The notes: generated by a model not told the origin, from the letters alone. 64,000 bases of DNA from Gnetum montanum (GCA_015680685.1 MNCI01027259.1:51818-115817); one strand, 5' to 3'. Counted from the stretch's first letter, positions 1 through 10,460 are shown. Numbers and translations: made by a program.

Positions 1-860
1 ATCTGCATAATGAAATTCTCATAAAAAATGGAAACCTTCCCTTTCCCAAAATCTATGGCCTAAACCAAAAAAGTCATAGATTATATTTTAGGGCTCCTAG
101 CAACGATGATCATAGATCTAACCTCATTTTTGCAAGAAGTTGATCTATCCATGGTGGATGTTTTCATTAACATAATCATGCAATCAATGCTGGAAGGTAG
201 AACCATAGACTAGGTGTTGTCCAATACATTGGAGGAGCTAGAACCCATCACTGTTTCAGCTCTGCAAGCATCAGGCAAATCCATAATCTTCATAGGCTCC
301 CTCTTTCTAACTGAATTCACAAAAATATTTAGCATAGGAGAAAATCCAAAAAGTAGCTACAATTGCAAAGCAAGCTTTCTACCAGAATTTGACATCTTGA
401 TATGGCTTGATTCAAAAGCTAGAGAATTTATGATCTATATCTCATTCATCAACTTTACACATTGCAACAAGGAAATCCTTCAAGAATTATCCATGGAGAT
501 GTTGTAGAGCAAACAGAGTCTCATTTAGGTCTTAAGAATAAACATTGGAATGCAAGAAGCCAATTTTCCTGAAGAGTTTATAGATGAAAGTATAAATCAA
601 AGAGTTGTGGTGAATTGGTGTAATTAGCTTGAGGTTCTATGGCATCCTTCTGTGGGAGCCTTTTTGATGCATTGTGGCTAGAATCCTATGTTGGAAGGAC
701 TATGGATTGGTATTCCAATGATGGATTTTCCACTAATTGTAGTTCAATATATTATTTGTTGGCTTATCAGCAAGATTTGGTAGGTTGGGAAGAGTGTAGG
801 TAGAGTGAACTACAGAAGAAGTGGGGTAAAAAGAAGTGAGGCTGTTATGTTGGTTGCCCC
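1..860 (+). pseudogene. UDP-glycosyltransferase (family 1, UGT86-like) pseudogene, 5' end outside window
   Basis: The frame starting at base 1 reads through as a plant secondary-metabolite glycosyltransferase with internal stops. Visible pieces in order: an acceptor-side stretch with LTSFLQEVD (about 130-157), then NTLEELEPITVSALQ (220-270), then a segment resembling the usual YISFGSFAHCNKEQLQELSMGLL region (about 430-505), then the PSPG sugar-donor box (about 615-745: WCN-stop-LEVLWHPSVGAF, HCG-stop-NPMLEG, GIPM). The catalytic N-terminal His region is not in the window. In-frame stops sit where the family has Trp or Gln (TGG or CAG to TAG), so this is a decayed gene. The order LTSFLQE.D followed by NT.EELEP resembles the UGT86 group; that subgroup call is from memory of the family. 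Similarity fades after about 850, so the normal C-terminus is lost. Confidence 0.8.
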
Positions 861-1300
861 CAGGGTATGGGCATGGCATTTAGTTTGTCAATATGACAAA
901 ATTAGCCATCCAAATAGTGAAGTCCACAGCCATGTTGGAAATCTCAAAGGGTGCCAACAGAAATGAGTCCACTGTGACAAGTGCTAGTAGGTACATAGAA
1001 CCCAATTTGACAAAGATGAAAGAGAGACCATTGCTGAGAGCCAAGCAATAGAAGTGAGTGATGTTGGAGTAGAATGCATGCAAGGGTTTTTCCCTATGGA
1101 AAGGCCTCATGTAGGGAAGATCATTTTCTCAATCTTATGTTTGATGGTTTTTCCATGTTCTAGGTTGCACATTCTAGTCAAAATTTTTGTGGGAAATCAT
1201 ATTGTGTTAGTGAATTTCAGCAAAGGCTTGGTATTGCATTAATATTATTTTTCATTGTATGATTGAGAACTATTTTTTTAATCATTTAACTTCACAAGAG
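861..1300. other. Unassigned AT-rich spacer
   Basis: No convincing gene is visible. Short open frames occur on both strands around 880-1240 but show no recognisable motif. The segment lies between the glycosyltransferase pseudogene and an LTR-like promoter module. Confidence 0.5.
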
Positions 1301-1346
1301 GATGATGCCATAAAAAATATTATTATTTAAGAAGAAAGAGAATTTA

Positions 1347-2550
1347 TGGGATAGTTGTTCAATGTTCAATGTTATGTGAATAGAACACTTGTCAATTATA
1401 ACTTTTAATATCTATGTTAGTTATAACTATCATGGTGGTTATAACTAATTCTCATTAATTTATATGGTAGTCATAACTAACTCTCGTAGTGGTTATAACA
1501 CACCTTAATTTTTCATGATGATTGTAGCTACCCAGAAGCTACTATAAAAAGAGCTTCAAGGTAAAATAAGGAAGAAGGAGAAGAAAAATCAAGAAGAATT
1601 ATTGAAGATGAGTTGTAGGAATGGCTTGCTAATTGCATTACCAATTCAACTACTATGTTTAAATCCTATGAGTTATTTTCTTCTCATTTTTTCTTAGTTT
1701 GTTAGCTAATGATTAAGATAGAATTGTGTTTGGTATTTAATTTTGAGATTTTCTCATTACTCTTATAGCTCTATTTTTGGGTAATTATAGACTTCTATTT
1801 AGTTTCCATGTAAGAGCTCATGTTGTCTTTTGAAAAGAGTCTTGAGCAATTTAATAGTAATGTTTTTATATGAAATTGCTTGTTTGAGTTTAGAGGGTTT
1901 AAAAAATCTTTGATATTTTGAGCTGTCTTGAAATAACTTCAATTTTTTAAATTTTTTTTCTTGATATTTAAATCTTAAAATTGTTAAATATTTTCTAATA
2001 GCTCTATTGTTTACAATCCTTAACTATTAACTAGCCAAATAATAGCTTGTATTTTATCTTTTACAAAGTGTTTTAGTAGTTTAATAAGAGTGTCTTTTAC
2101 GAAATTGCTTGTTGAGATCAAAGGGTTTGGACAATTTGTAATACTTTATATTGAATTGAAATGGCTTTATTTTGATGTGTTTTCTCATGTTCAGTTTATC
2201 TAGCTTAAATTTTTGAGATTCCACACAAATTTTCTTTATTTCTTCTTTTCTTTTAAAAATCCATTGAATCTTACTCTATTTCTAATTTTCTTGCAAATCT
2301 TTATCTATTAGGAAAACTAAGAGTAGATTTTTGCAAAATTCTACTTAAGAATTTTGGTGAAATTTTATTTGTTTTAAGCAACGTACTATAGGGACTATAT
2401 AGACTAAGTGACTTCACAAAATAGGACTCTTTAATAGTTTTAGTTGAATTTTTGTTATAATAGTGAGTTATAGTTTCATTCATAGATCCAAGCATTTTAA
2501 CATTCATAACAACAAACACACATTTATGCTTAGTTCATTCTATTATCATT
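1347..2550 (+). repeat. LTR-like promoter module and leader (module H), copy 1
   Basis: A purine-rich run (about 1329-1346) precedes TGGGATAG, and a TATA box (TATAAAAA, 1543-1550) follows some 200 bases later. The same order recurs at 25370-26640 and, on the minus strand, near 57530-58490. Shared strings include the purine-rich lead-in, CTATAAAAAG, ATGGCTTGCTA (near 1621 and at the edge of the second gap), and an approach to gag containing ACTATAGGGACTATATAGACTAAGTGAC-like sequence shared with the minus strand near 57660-57690. It behaves like an LTR with its leader, but no second copy closes an element here and no primer site is clear, so it may be an internal promoter of the D family. Confidence 0.55.
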
Positions 2551-2690
2551 GAGTTTATTTGGAAGTATTTGGGCCTTAGTGTTTCTAGAGATTAGTAAAT
2601 ATCTAAACTCATGTTTGAAGGAACATCTTCATTTCCCATGATCCAAGTCATGAGACTGAAGGAAAACATTGGTAGTTCCAAATGATTGCC
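2551..2690 (+). pseudogene. Retrotransposon gag N-terminal fragment
   Basis: The frame reads EFIWKYLGLSVSRD followed by stops. The same start is found at 26640 (KFIWRYLGLGVSRD) and on the minus strand at about 57460-57515 (EFIWRYLGLGVARD), in each case after module H. Only about 45 codons remain before similarity ends. The protein start of this gag is not certain because no ATG close to it is shared by the three copies. Confidence 0.55.
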
Positions 2691-2968
2691 AACAAAATCA
2701 AAGCAATCTCAATCTTATAATAAAAATGTGCTCTTTCTTGTAGATAATTAATTTGGAATTCCTTCCTAATCCATGATAAGGATACAAACTTATTATTTTC
2801 AGACTAATAATTGTTTCTTAATGAAGAAATAGTGCAAAGGATTTCTACTAGTGGAGTCTATGCCCATTTAATAAGAATAGATGAAATTTAAAAAGCATCA
2901 ATTTTTCACTCAAAAGGATTTTTGGTAGATTTATTATGATAATTGATGAGATGCGACTTGCACTGGGC

Positions 2969-3014
2969 CGCGATATCGCGTCTTACCCTGCGATATCGCG
3001 TACGCAATATTGCG
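2969..3014. promoter_or_regulatory. Three GC-rich palindromes just upstream of the solo-LTR TATA box
   Basis: CGCGATATCGCG (2969-2980), GCGATATCGC (2990-2999) and CGCAATATTGCG (3003-3014) are perfect self-complementary words stacked 16 to 60 bases before TATAAATA at 3030. Their placement suggests a cis-regulatory array in the U3 of the LTR. This role is inferred. Confidence 0.6.
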
Positions 3015-3348
3015 TCTCGCCACCATATCTATAAATAAGAGGTGGCACTCCCTTCATTTCCCAATCCTGGCTAGTGTAGCGAAGCTCTGGCAGATTGATC
3101 ACTCCAGAGTTAGAATTTTTCCCATGTGCCCGCAGTAGGAGTCCTAGAGTGAATGACTCTTTATTCGAGCAGCTTGTAACCTGAACCCAAGTTGTGTACG
3201 GTAATAAAGACGAACTTGATTGGATAAACCTTGAAGTACATGGTTTCATTTATTGCTTTCATTTACTGCTTTCCTAGTGCGCACAAGTACGACTTGATTA
3301 CGAGTGTCTACGGACATGTACGGCTAGTCAAGGAATCGGCTGCTTGTC

Positions 3349-3688
3349 NNNNNNNNNNNNNNNNNNNNNNNNNNNNNNNNNNNNNNNNNNNNNNNNNNNN
3401 NNNNNNNNNNNNNNNNNNNNNNNNNNNNNNNNNNNNNNNNNNNNNNNNNNNNNNNNNNNNNNNNNNNNNNNNNNNNNNNNNNNNNNNNNNNNNNNNNNNN
3501 NNNNNNNNNNNNNNNNNNNNNNNNNNNNNNNNNNNNNNNNNNNNNNNNNNNNNNNNNNNNNNNNNNNNNNNNNNNNNNNNNNNNNNNNNNNNNNNNNNNN
3601 NNNNNNNNNNNNNNNNNNNNNNNNNNNNNNNNNNNNNNNNNNNNNNNNNNNNNNNNNNNNNNNNNNNNNNNNNNNNNNNNNNNNNNNN
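3349..3688. other. Assembly gap (340 N)
   Basis: A run of N inside the solo LTR. Long open frames that cross it are artefacts. Confidence 0.99.
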
Positions 3689-3939
3689 AGGGGTACCTCG
3701 CCACTCATCAATAATCAACTAGAACTTTTCTTTTTATTATTCAAAAGAATAAGAAAATGAAATAGGAGATGAATAAAAAATTAAAATAATAAAAAGAAAA
3801 ATCAAAAGAAATAAATGTGAAATTCTTGTTTATGAACAGGAGTAACCCTATATCGAGGCTTTCCAACGTATTCAATATGATGAGGTTGGTTTTGGATTTG
3901 TTGTTGTATTAATAGTTAGTACTAACCATGATGATATGC

Positions 3940-4790
3940 AAGTTGAACTTCCTATAGGTGTGCTAGACTTGTTAGAGAAATTTCCTAAGGTGTTCAAAGG
4001 GGAATTGGATGGATTACCATCAATGAGGAACATACAACATCAAATGAAATTCATTTCTAGTGCTACCCTTACAAAAAAGAGGGTTTACAAGATGGCACCA
4101 AATTAGCAAGTTGAATTGCAAAGGAAAGTAGAGGAATCACTTGTAAATGGCTTCATGAGAGAATTCATTTTACCTTATGCAGTTCCAGTAGTGCTAGTGC
4201 CAAAGAAAGATGATGATAAATGTAGGATATGCATTAATTCCATGGTAGTGAAGAGGATAATAGTGAGGAGAATTTTCCTATTCTAAGAATGGATGATATC
4301 TTTGATGTCTTTACCAATGTTGAAATATTTATCAAAATTGATTTGAAGAGTAGTTCCCATCAAATCAAACTCAGGCATGCTAAAGAATGGAAGATAGTTT
4401 TCAAGATATTGGACAGATTGTTTGAGTGGCTTGTGATGCCATTTGGGATCATAAATGCACTTGCTAAATTCATAAGGCTGATGTGTGAAGTATTGAAGGT
4501 ATTGATTAGTATGTATTGTATTGTCTTTTTTGATGATATTTTGGTGTATAGCTCTAATAAGAAAGAACACTTGGATCACTTGAGGATGGTGTATCTTAAA
4601 CTATCAGAGGTATAGTTCATGATCAATGTGAAGAAAATTCATTTCTTTAATAGGGAAATCACATATTTGGAGAATATGATTTCTAAAAATCAAATTCGGA
4701 TAGAAGCCACCAATGTAAAGGCTATTAGGGATTGGCCAACTCCTAAGAATGCTAGAATGGTAGGATAATTTCTTGGTTTAAAAAGTTTTT
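3940..4790 (+). pseudogene. Reverse transcriptase of relic A
   Basis: The N-terminal part reads LPIGVLDLLEKFPKVFKGEL, then a palm segment with AVPVVLVPKKDDDKCRIC. After a frameshift near 4285 the frame 4289-4615 carries KIDLKSSSHQIKL, VMPFGI.NA and the active site VFFDDILVYS (about 4525-4555), with both aspartates kept. LGL-type motifs occur to about 4790. At least two in-frame TAGs stand where element B or the family has Gln. It would have copied element RNA into DNA; it cannot be translated now. Confidence 0.85.
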
Positions 4791-4899
4791 ATACATGATT
4801 CATCAAAAATTTTATTGATATTTCATGTATTATGTTTTCATAGGTGGAATAATGAATCCCAAGGGAGCTTTAACTTATCGAAAGAAAAAATAACTAGTG

Positions 4900-5300
4900 A
4901 ACTAGTTCTTGCAATTTTAGACTTTTAAAAGCTATTTTAGGTGGAGGTGGATGCAAGTGGACTTTTCATTGGTGGATTACTTTCATGAAAAGATAGACCT
5001 ATTGCTTTCTTTTAAAAAAAAATTAAATGAGTTAAGGAAAAAATATAGCATATATAAGAAGGAGTTGTACACTATTCTTCAAGAAATCAAGCATTGAAGG
5101 TATTACTTGTTGCCCAAAGAGTTCACTTTGATGACAAATAATAAAGTAGTATAATTTCTAAACTCTTAAAAGAAGTTGAAAAAAAGCACATGAAGTGGGT
5201 TGCATAGTTACAAGAGTTCAATTTTTTATTGAAGCACAAACTTGAAAAGGTCAATGTGATGGCTGATGCATTGTCAAGGGTGTGTATGGTTAATTTTATC
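4900..5300 (+). pseudogene. RNase H domain of relic A
   Basis: The frame reads VEVDASG.FIGGLLS, KKYSIYKKELYTILQEIKH, YYLLPKEFTL and MADALSRV at the end. These are the usual RNase H blocks of gypsy elements (first Asp, the Glu-containing helix, the last Asp in ADALSR). Gln-to-TAG stops occur in WVA-stop-LQEF, and Trp-to-stop before RYYLL. Confidence 0.8.
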
Positions 5301-5439
5301 ATGCCTTATGTAGAAGGTATGGGTGAGTTTTCTAATTTGTATAAGCATGATATTGATTTTGGGTAGGTTTGTAGGGATCTCAAAGAGTCATTATTGAGTA
5401 CAATAGATTAATGGAGGAGCTATCATATTCAAGATGAAC

Positions 5440-6560
5440 TATTATTTAAGAATGGAAAGGTATGTACTTTTAATTATGATTTTAGAAAAATGATTTTTTT
5501 TGAAAAACATTATAGTGGTATCATATGTCATATGGGCAAAGATAAAAAAATTCAACTTGTGGGTTGACACTATTTTTGGCTTGGTACAACAATAAAAGCT
5601 TCCAAATTTGTGAAGTAGTGCTTGAAATGTCAAAAATTCAAAGGAGGTAAATGAGTGGGGAGACATGATATGCCTTTGTCAATTTGCAAGGATGTATGGA
5701 AAAGTATATCTATGGATTCTATGAGTGGTATTCCAAAAACCAAAAGTATGAATAGTGTAATTTTTATTGTTGTGGATAAGTTTTTCAAGATAACACAAGA
5801 AGATGAGTAATGTTTCTCATGCTGCAAATTTGGTTTTCTATCATGTTGTGAAGTTGCATAGAATTCCTTTGAATATTGTTAGTGACAAAGACTTCAAATT
5901 CACAAGTTACTTTTAGGGGTTCCTTAGCAAAATTTTGGAGATAAAATTAATTTTTTCTAGTGGATATCATCCACAATATAATGGCCAAATGAAGGTAATG
6001 AATAAATCATTGCTGAACATATTAAGATGTTTGTATGATGGATAGTCAAACAGGTGGAAAAAATTATTGTGCCATGTTAAGTTTTTGTATAATAATGCTT
6101 TTTATATTGCTATTGGTAGAAGCCCATTTGAGGTGAACTATGAGTTTTTCGCAAATATGGTGGACATCTTAAAGAGCTTTGATGATAAATCTCAACTTAG
6201 TGCTAATTTTGTGCAATAGATAAGGGATCTCCATGCACAAGTTAAATAGAATCTTAAGAAAAAGGCCAAAGAGAGAGTCCTTATGAGAAATGAGATTAAA
6301 TGAAAGTCAAATTTTATTTTTGGTAACTTGGTTTGGGTGCACTTGAAGAAGAAATGGTTGAGGAGTATCAACTTTTCAAAATTGAAAGCTAAGAAGATGG
6401 GATCTTTTAAAATTAAAGTAAATATTTATGATAAGGCTTTTGAGATTGAATTAGCAAATGATGTTGGTATGTATTTTTTGTTTACTATTTTAGATCTTGT
6501 ACACTATCATGGACCTATTGATGAGAAGACTATATAGGATAGCATTAATTAGTTGAAAGG
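5440..6560 (+). pseudogene. Integrase of relic A with GPY/F-like tail
   Basis: Blocks in order: HMGKDKKIQL and CLKCQKFKGG of the zinc-binding end (5530-5645); SMDSMSGIPKTKSMNS with the first catalytic Asp (5715); IVSDKDFKF (5874-5900) with the second; YHPQYNGQ. then disrupted; SPFEVNY (6122). The tail (6340-6540) has VWVHLKKKWL, FSKLKAKKMGSFKIK and LDLVHYHGP, matching the GPY/F module of chromovirus-type integrases with GPF changed to GSF. Many TAG stops replace Gln. Confidence 0.8.
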
Positions 6561-6791
6561 GACTACTGATCAATCCAAGCCTTAAATGGAGAGGAAGGCA
6601 ATTGTACTCAAGTGGAGGGAATATTCTAGCAGTCACAAAGTTAAAATGCATAACTACTTGATTCATTAAAAGGATTATTCCATGGATGATGTTGTATGGG
6701 TTCTTCAAATCAAACATCATGAGTGGAGGATCACTTCAATCTATACTCTATTGTTCACCTGAGTTTATTTTTTGAAGGGTGAAAGAGCTAG

Positions 6792-7522
6792 TGTAGAAAC
6801 ATCTCTTCCAATACCCTTGTGCTTTTCCCTACAAGTTTCTTTATGAAAGCGTCAACCTCTAGAAATATATCTTAAAGGTCTAGGAGAGGTCTTGATTGAG
6901 TGTAAGTATGTTACAGGAGATGTCTTAGATTCAAGAAAGACATCTTGTCTAAATTGCAATCTTCTTAGGGAAGACACCTTGTAGGTGAGGAGATGTCTTA
7001 TATGAAATATCCCAAATCTAGAGGAGATGTCTTTGACCCTAATGAAACATATTTGACATGGGGAAGATGTCTCACACTTATATGAGATATCTCATACTCA
7101 TGCGAGACATCTAAAAAACATCCTAATTTAACAAATAGATGTCTAGGAAGTTTGGGAGATGTCTCATTAGCTTTGGAAAAGCTCTAATGTGGTAGCTTCA
7201 AAGGAAAATATCTAAGAGAAGGTAGAAAAAGATAAAAAAAATGTGGGAACTTCAAGTTGAGCTTTTGAAAAATTTCCTTAGGTTTTTTTTTTATGTTTTT
7301 ATTCTAATAAATATAGTTGGTTTTCATGCTTGTATCACTAGGAGAGCTTGTAAGATATCTTGGTGAGAGCTTGACAAGAGTGTGAGAGAGCACATTAAGC
7401 GAATGCATTGAGTTTACAATTATAAGGTCAGTTGAGTTATGTGTTGAGATCTTAGTCCTAAGTTTTGGAAGAGATTCTCCATTGGTTATGTCTTGCATTT
7501 AGAATAACCATTGTGTGGTTGA
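6792..7522 (+). repeat. Incomplete 3' LTR of relic A
   Basis: Begins TGTAGAAACATCTCTTCCAA after the purine-rich GAAGGGTGAAAGAGCTAG. It matches the B LTRs in reverse complement (TGTAGGAACACCTCTTCC at 9158 downward). About ten copies of AGATGTCT/AGACATCT lie in 6910-7165. The near-end text TTAGAATAACCATTGTGTGGTTG corresponds to B's LTR only up to where B continues with TAGAGCCTCATGC, so roughly the last 200 bases are missing at the junction near 7522. Confidence 0.75.
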
Positions 7523-8104
7523 TCATTTTATCTTTCATAATCCTAGACTCATTTTGCCACTAAGTAGAAGCAATACCTTCTAATTTAGATTCAGCAATAG
7601 GTACCCTCAAGTTATTCAGTACCTCTTCCAATTGAAAATGCATTTCAAGTATCTTCATCAAACTTGCAAAATCATTTGTTCCATCTACACCATTGAAAAT
7701 CTTCAACTCTACATATGGAAGTCTTATAGAATTTATGAATTCTCTCATAAGTCTTACCTCATCTTCATCATCAAGCTTGCTTGAAGAAGCATTTATTACC
7801 ATTGAAGCCCTTAGAGTTCTTATTTGAGGAATAGGATTCCATTTCATTAAAATCATTTGCTGATGGTTTCCTATACTTCTATAGCTAGATTAACCTTCCT
7901 CTTTATCTACTTTGTCTCCACTTGGCTTTGAGACTTCTTCATTTATCCACCTTCATGTTGATTTCATCTAATTGAGCAACCATCATTTGGAAGGCTAACT
8001 TCATGCTCTCCATGTTATGATTTAGAGCTTGCACTTTTTTCTTCTTAAGTGCCATTTGAAATTGATAAAATCCTCAACCAGAAATTCAAGCAACTATAAA
8101 ACTA
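7523..8104 (-). pseudogene. Gag 5' fragment of the A/B family following an LTR (second copy)
   Basis: The minus strand at 7560-7856 reads IRTLRASMVINASSSKLDDE and YVELKIFNGVDGTNDFASLM, a gag N-terminus. It is homologous to 16940-17560, the gag start of element B. Here the fragment lies directly downstream of what is, for B, the 3' LTR (8119-9158), so internal sequence flanks that LTR on both sides. The fragment is cut at about 7523, exactly where A's LTR stops. Confidence 0.75.
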
Positions 8105-8117
8105 GGCTTTCATACCA
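8105..8117 (-). promoter_or_regulatory. tRNA-iMet primer-binding-site-like sequence after the 8119-9158 LTR
   Basis: On the minus strand TGGTATGAAAGCC, close to the plant initiator-tRNA complement TGGTATCAGAGCC. Its presence after the LTR shows that this LTR also served as a 5' LTR of a further copy, now reduced to the gag fragment. Confidence 0.6.
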
Positions 8118-8118
8118 A

Positions 8119-9158
8119 TAACACTAGAGTAGGTTCATTCCACAAATAAATTCCATTTAATGCACTAAATTGAAATGTTTCTTGAATGTAAGAAAACTAT
8201 CTATCTGTAATTAAATTATTAGAAGATTAAAATAGGATTCAAAAAACCCACAATATTCAAAAACTATCACACTCAAACAATATTGTAGAGCATGAGGCTC
8301 TACAATCACATTGGTTATTCTTAATGAAAGACACAACCAATAGAATTCTCTTCCACAACCTAGGACTAAGATCTCAACTCACAAGTGATACAAGAGAATA
8401 TAACACATAGACCAACACATCACAAGCTGATCTTGGAGTTGCAATCACTAATTGTACTCACCCAATGTGCTTACCTACTCTCTCTTTCCTAGCTTACCAC
8501 TCTCAAGAGTGTTTTCTTTTACTCATTTTCATACAAGCTCTCTCTCCTTTCATACAAGCTTTTCTCCTCTCTCATGGAAGGATACACACATAATTATAGA
8601 GATCCCAAAACCCTACGAAGCTTTTTATTTTCCTTTCTAGATGTTTTCCATAAGGATTTGGAGTTTTTTATATGTTTCCCAATTGAAATGCCATGTTAGA
8701 GATTTTTCCCTTACTAACTTAGACATCTTTGATTTTGCATAGATTTCTACTATGAAATTCTTTCTTTCAAGTGAGAAGTCTACTATTTTTGGTAGATGTC
8801 TACTCTAGTCCATAGACATCTATACTTCAAGTTTGACATCTAATGTGAGACATCTATTTTTCTAGATAGATGTCTATCCTACAAGTGCCAAAAATAAAAA
8901 TGCTTGTTTTGATGCCTAGATCCTTCGAATGCCTCCCAACAACTCTCTATAGATCCTGGAACCGCCTAAACTCATTCAAATGAGCCAAAAACACCTCTAA
9001 ACATGCCAAAATATTTAAGAATCATCATCATCAAAAATTGACACAAAAAGACATACAAATATAGGACACACTCATTTAGATCTTCTCCAAGCATAAAACC
9101 TACAAAAAAAAAAACCTTGTAGGACAAGCATAAGGAAATTGGAAGAGGTGTTCCTACA
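8119..9158 (-). repeat. 3' LTR of element B (shared with a following gag fragment)
   Basis: Minus-strand start TGTAGGAACACCTCTTCC at 9158, preceded by the purine-rich GAAGGGTGGAAGAGCTGG (about 9159-9176). It is homologous along its length to 17598-18582, including TTGTAGAGCCTCATGC and multiple AGACATCT/AGATGTCT motifs at 8720-8880. The inner end near 8119 is placed by the primer-site-like sequence and is good to about 10 bases. Confidence 0.75.
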
Positions 9159-9452
9159 CCAGCTCTTCCACCCTTCAAAAAGTGAACTCATGTGAATAAG
9201 GGAGTAGGGGTAGAAATCATCCCTCACTCAGAAATTTTGGTCTCATGGATCCATGAAACATCATTAGTAGATTGATCCTTCTAATGAATCAAGTATTTAA
9301 GGATCGAGAATTTAGAAAAGGAGGATGGATAAGTTATCCAAATCACAAGCAACACTTGTTACAGAAAACATAAGAATTATGTAGTTTTGCAACTTGGGTA
9401 CTTCACACTTGGAGGGTAGATTCCTTGCATACCTTTGGACTTTGTTTCTTCC

Positions 9453-9766
9453 AAAATGTGATTTAGAGGACACCACAACCTTTGCAAAATTTGAGCTCTA
9501 CTATGGAGAGTTTCATCACTACAAAATCTCTCAACCCTACAAGGTCCCAACAAGCTCAAAATGTGCTTTGAAGGGCATCACACCATGTACAATCTTTGAG
9601 CTCCACTCTCGAGTGTTTCATCATTGAAAAAGCACTTAATCCTACAAGGTCCTGATAAGCTTAGAATGTGGTTTCAAGGATCCCACAACCTTTACAAAAT
9701 TGAGCTATGCTCTAGAGTATTTTGCTGCTACATAATCTCTCAATCCTACAGGATGCCAACTAGCTC
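9453..9766. repeat. Three-unit 105-bp tandem repeat
   Basis: Units 9453-9557, 9558-9662 and 9663-9766 (105, 105 and 104 bases). Each starts with A(A/G)AATGTG, contains CACAACC or CACACCA, TTGAGCT, AGTATTT/AGTGTTT and CCTACA(A/G)G, and ends AGCTC or AGCTT. It lies in the distal part of C's 3' LTR region. No counterpart is seen in C's other LTR. Confidence 0.8.
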
Positions 9767-10460
9767 AATCTAGATGCCTTCTCACAAGAAGCACATCAAA
9801 CCTATAGGGAAAAAAAAGGAATTAAAAGAAGAGAATGTAACCCAATTTAAAAATTCATTGTACAATGAAGTATAGTGCCACAACAAATCAAACAAATGAT
9901 GTATAATTCAAGTACAAAAGTACAACAACATAAGATAGATAATGATAGCTTTGATGTTGACTATGCTTGCATATTTCCCAAGAATTTGGAGTCTTCTTAT
10001 AGCATAAGAGTTTCTCCAAAAATTTTGGAATATACAATGGCTATCCAATTACTAGGGCAGACATCTTCTTCATGGTAGAAACATCTACCTAAGATTCACT
10101 TCAACTCAGAGGAGATGTCTCCTTTGAAAGTGGGATATCTCTTGAAAGATGTCTCTTCTACAATGGACAAGTCTCCTAGAAATAGCAGACATATCCTCAA
10201 TTTTGCACTTTGCCTTTTGAGGCTTCATCTCATCAATTTATCTTCATCCTAATCCTTGAAGCATCTTCATTTGACTCATAGTCTTCATTTTTATTCATGC
10301 TTTTCCATGCTCTCATCTTAGCAATGTAGTATTTTCTTTGACATCTCTTTGTAGATCTTATTTCTTAAGTTCTCATTCATGTATTGCAAAATCATGCCAT
10401 TCCACAAACATTCTATGTTCTCCATTTTCCTTAAGGATTTGACATACCAAAAGGTCAACA

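Larger units (their letters stand above)
2944..3710 (+). mobile_element. Solo LTR of the D family, with perfect target-site duplication
   Basis: The segment begins TGATGAG and ends CTCATCA, and both flanks are ATAAT (2939-2943 and 3711-3715). It matches the D LTRs (22658-23588, 35168-36071): TATAAATA at 3030-3037, CCCGCAGTAGG near 3129, TTTATTCGAG at 3160-3169, and the end GGGGTACC..GCC.CTCATCA. No coding sequence is visible inside, so it looks like the product of LTR-LTR recombination. Bases 3349-3688 are N, so an element with its interior lost in assembly cannot be excluded. Confidence 0.8.
3840..7522 (+). mobile_element. Ty3/gypsy retrotransposon relic A (pol + incomplete 3' LTR)
   Basis: Decayed reverse transcriptase, RNase H and integrase follow in the order RT-RH-IN, typical of Ty3/gypsy, then a purine-rich tract (about 6775-6790) and an LTR starting TGTAGAAACATCTC at 6792. 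Gag and the 5' LTR are missing: the left end begins in the linker before RT. The LTR stops abruptly at about 7522, against inverted gag sequence. Protein and LTR match element B, so A and B are one family in opposite orientation. Confidence 0.85.

Noticed and set aside
880-1242. Short frames after the glycosyltransferase pseudogene
   Set aside because: No conserved motif and no continuity with the glycosyltransferase C-terminus.
3231-3760. Several long open frames on both strands
   Set aside because: They run through 340 N and have no real codons.
8105-8117. Possible tRNA gene fragment
   Set aside because: Only the primer-site-length match to the tRNA 3' end is present; it is explained by retrotransposon priming.
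9453-9766. CRISPR-like array
   Set aside because: Three diverged 105-bp units without spacers in a plant LTR; an ordinary tandem repeat.
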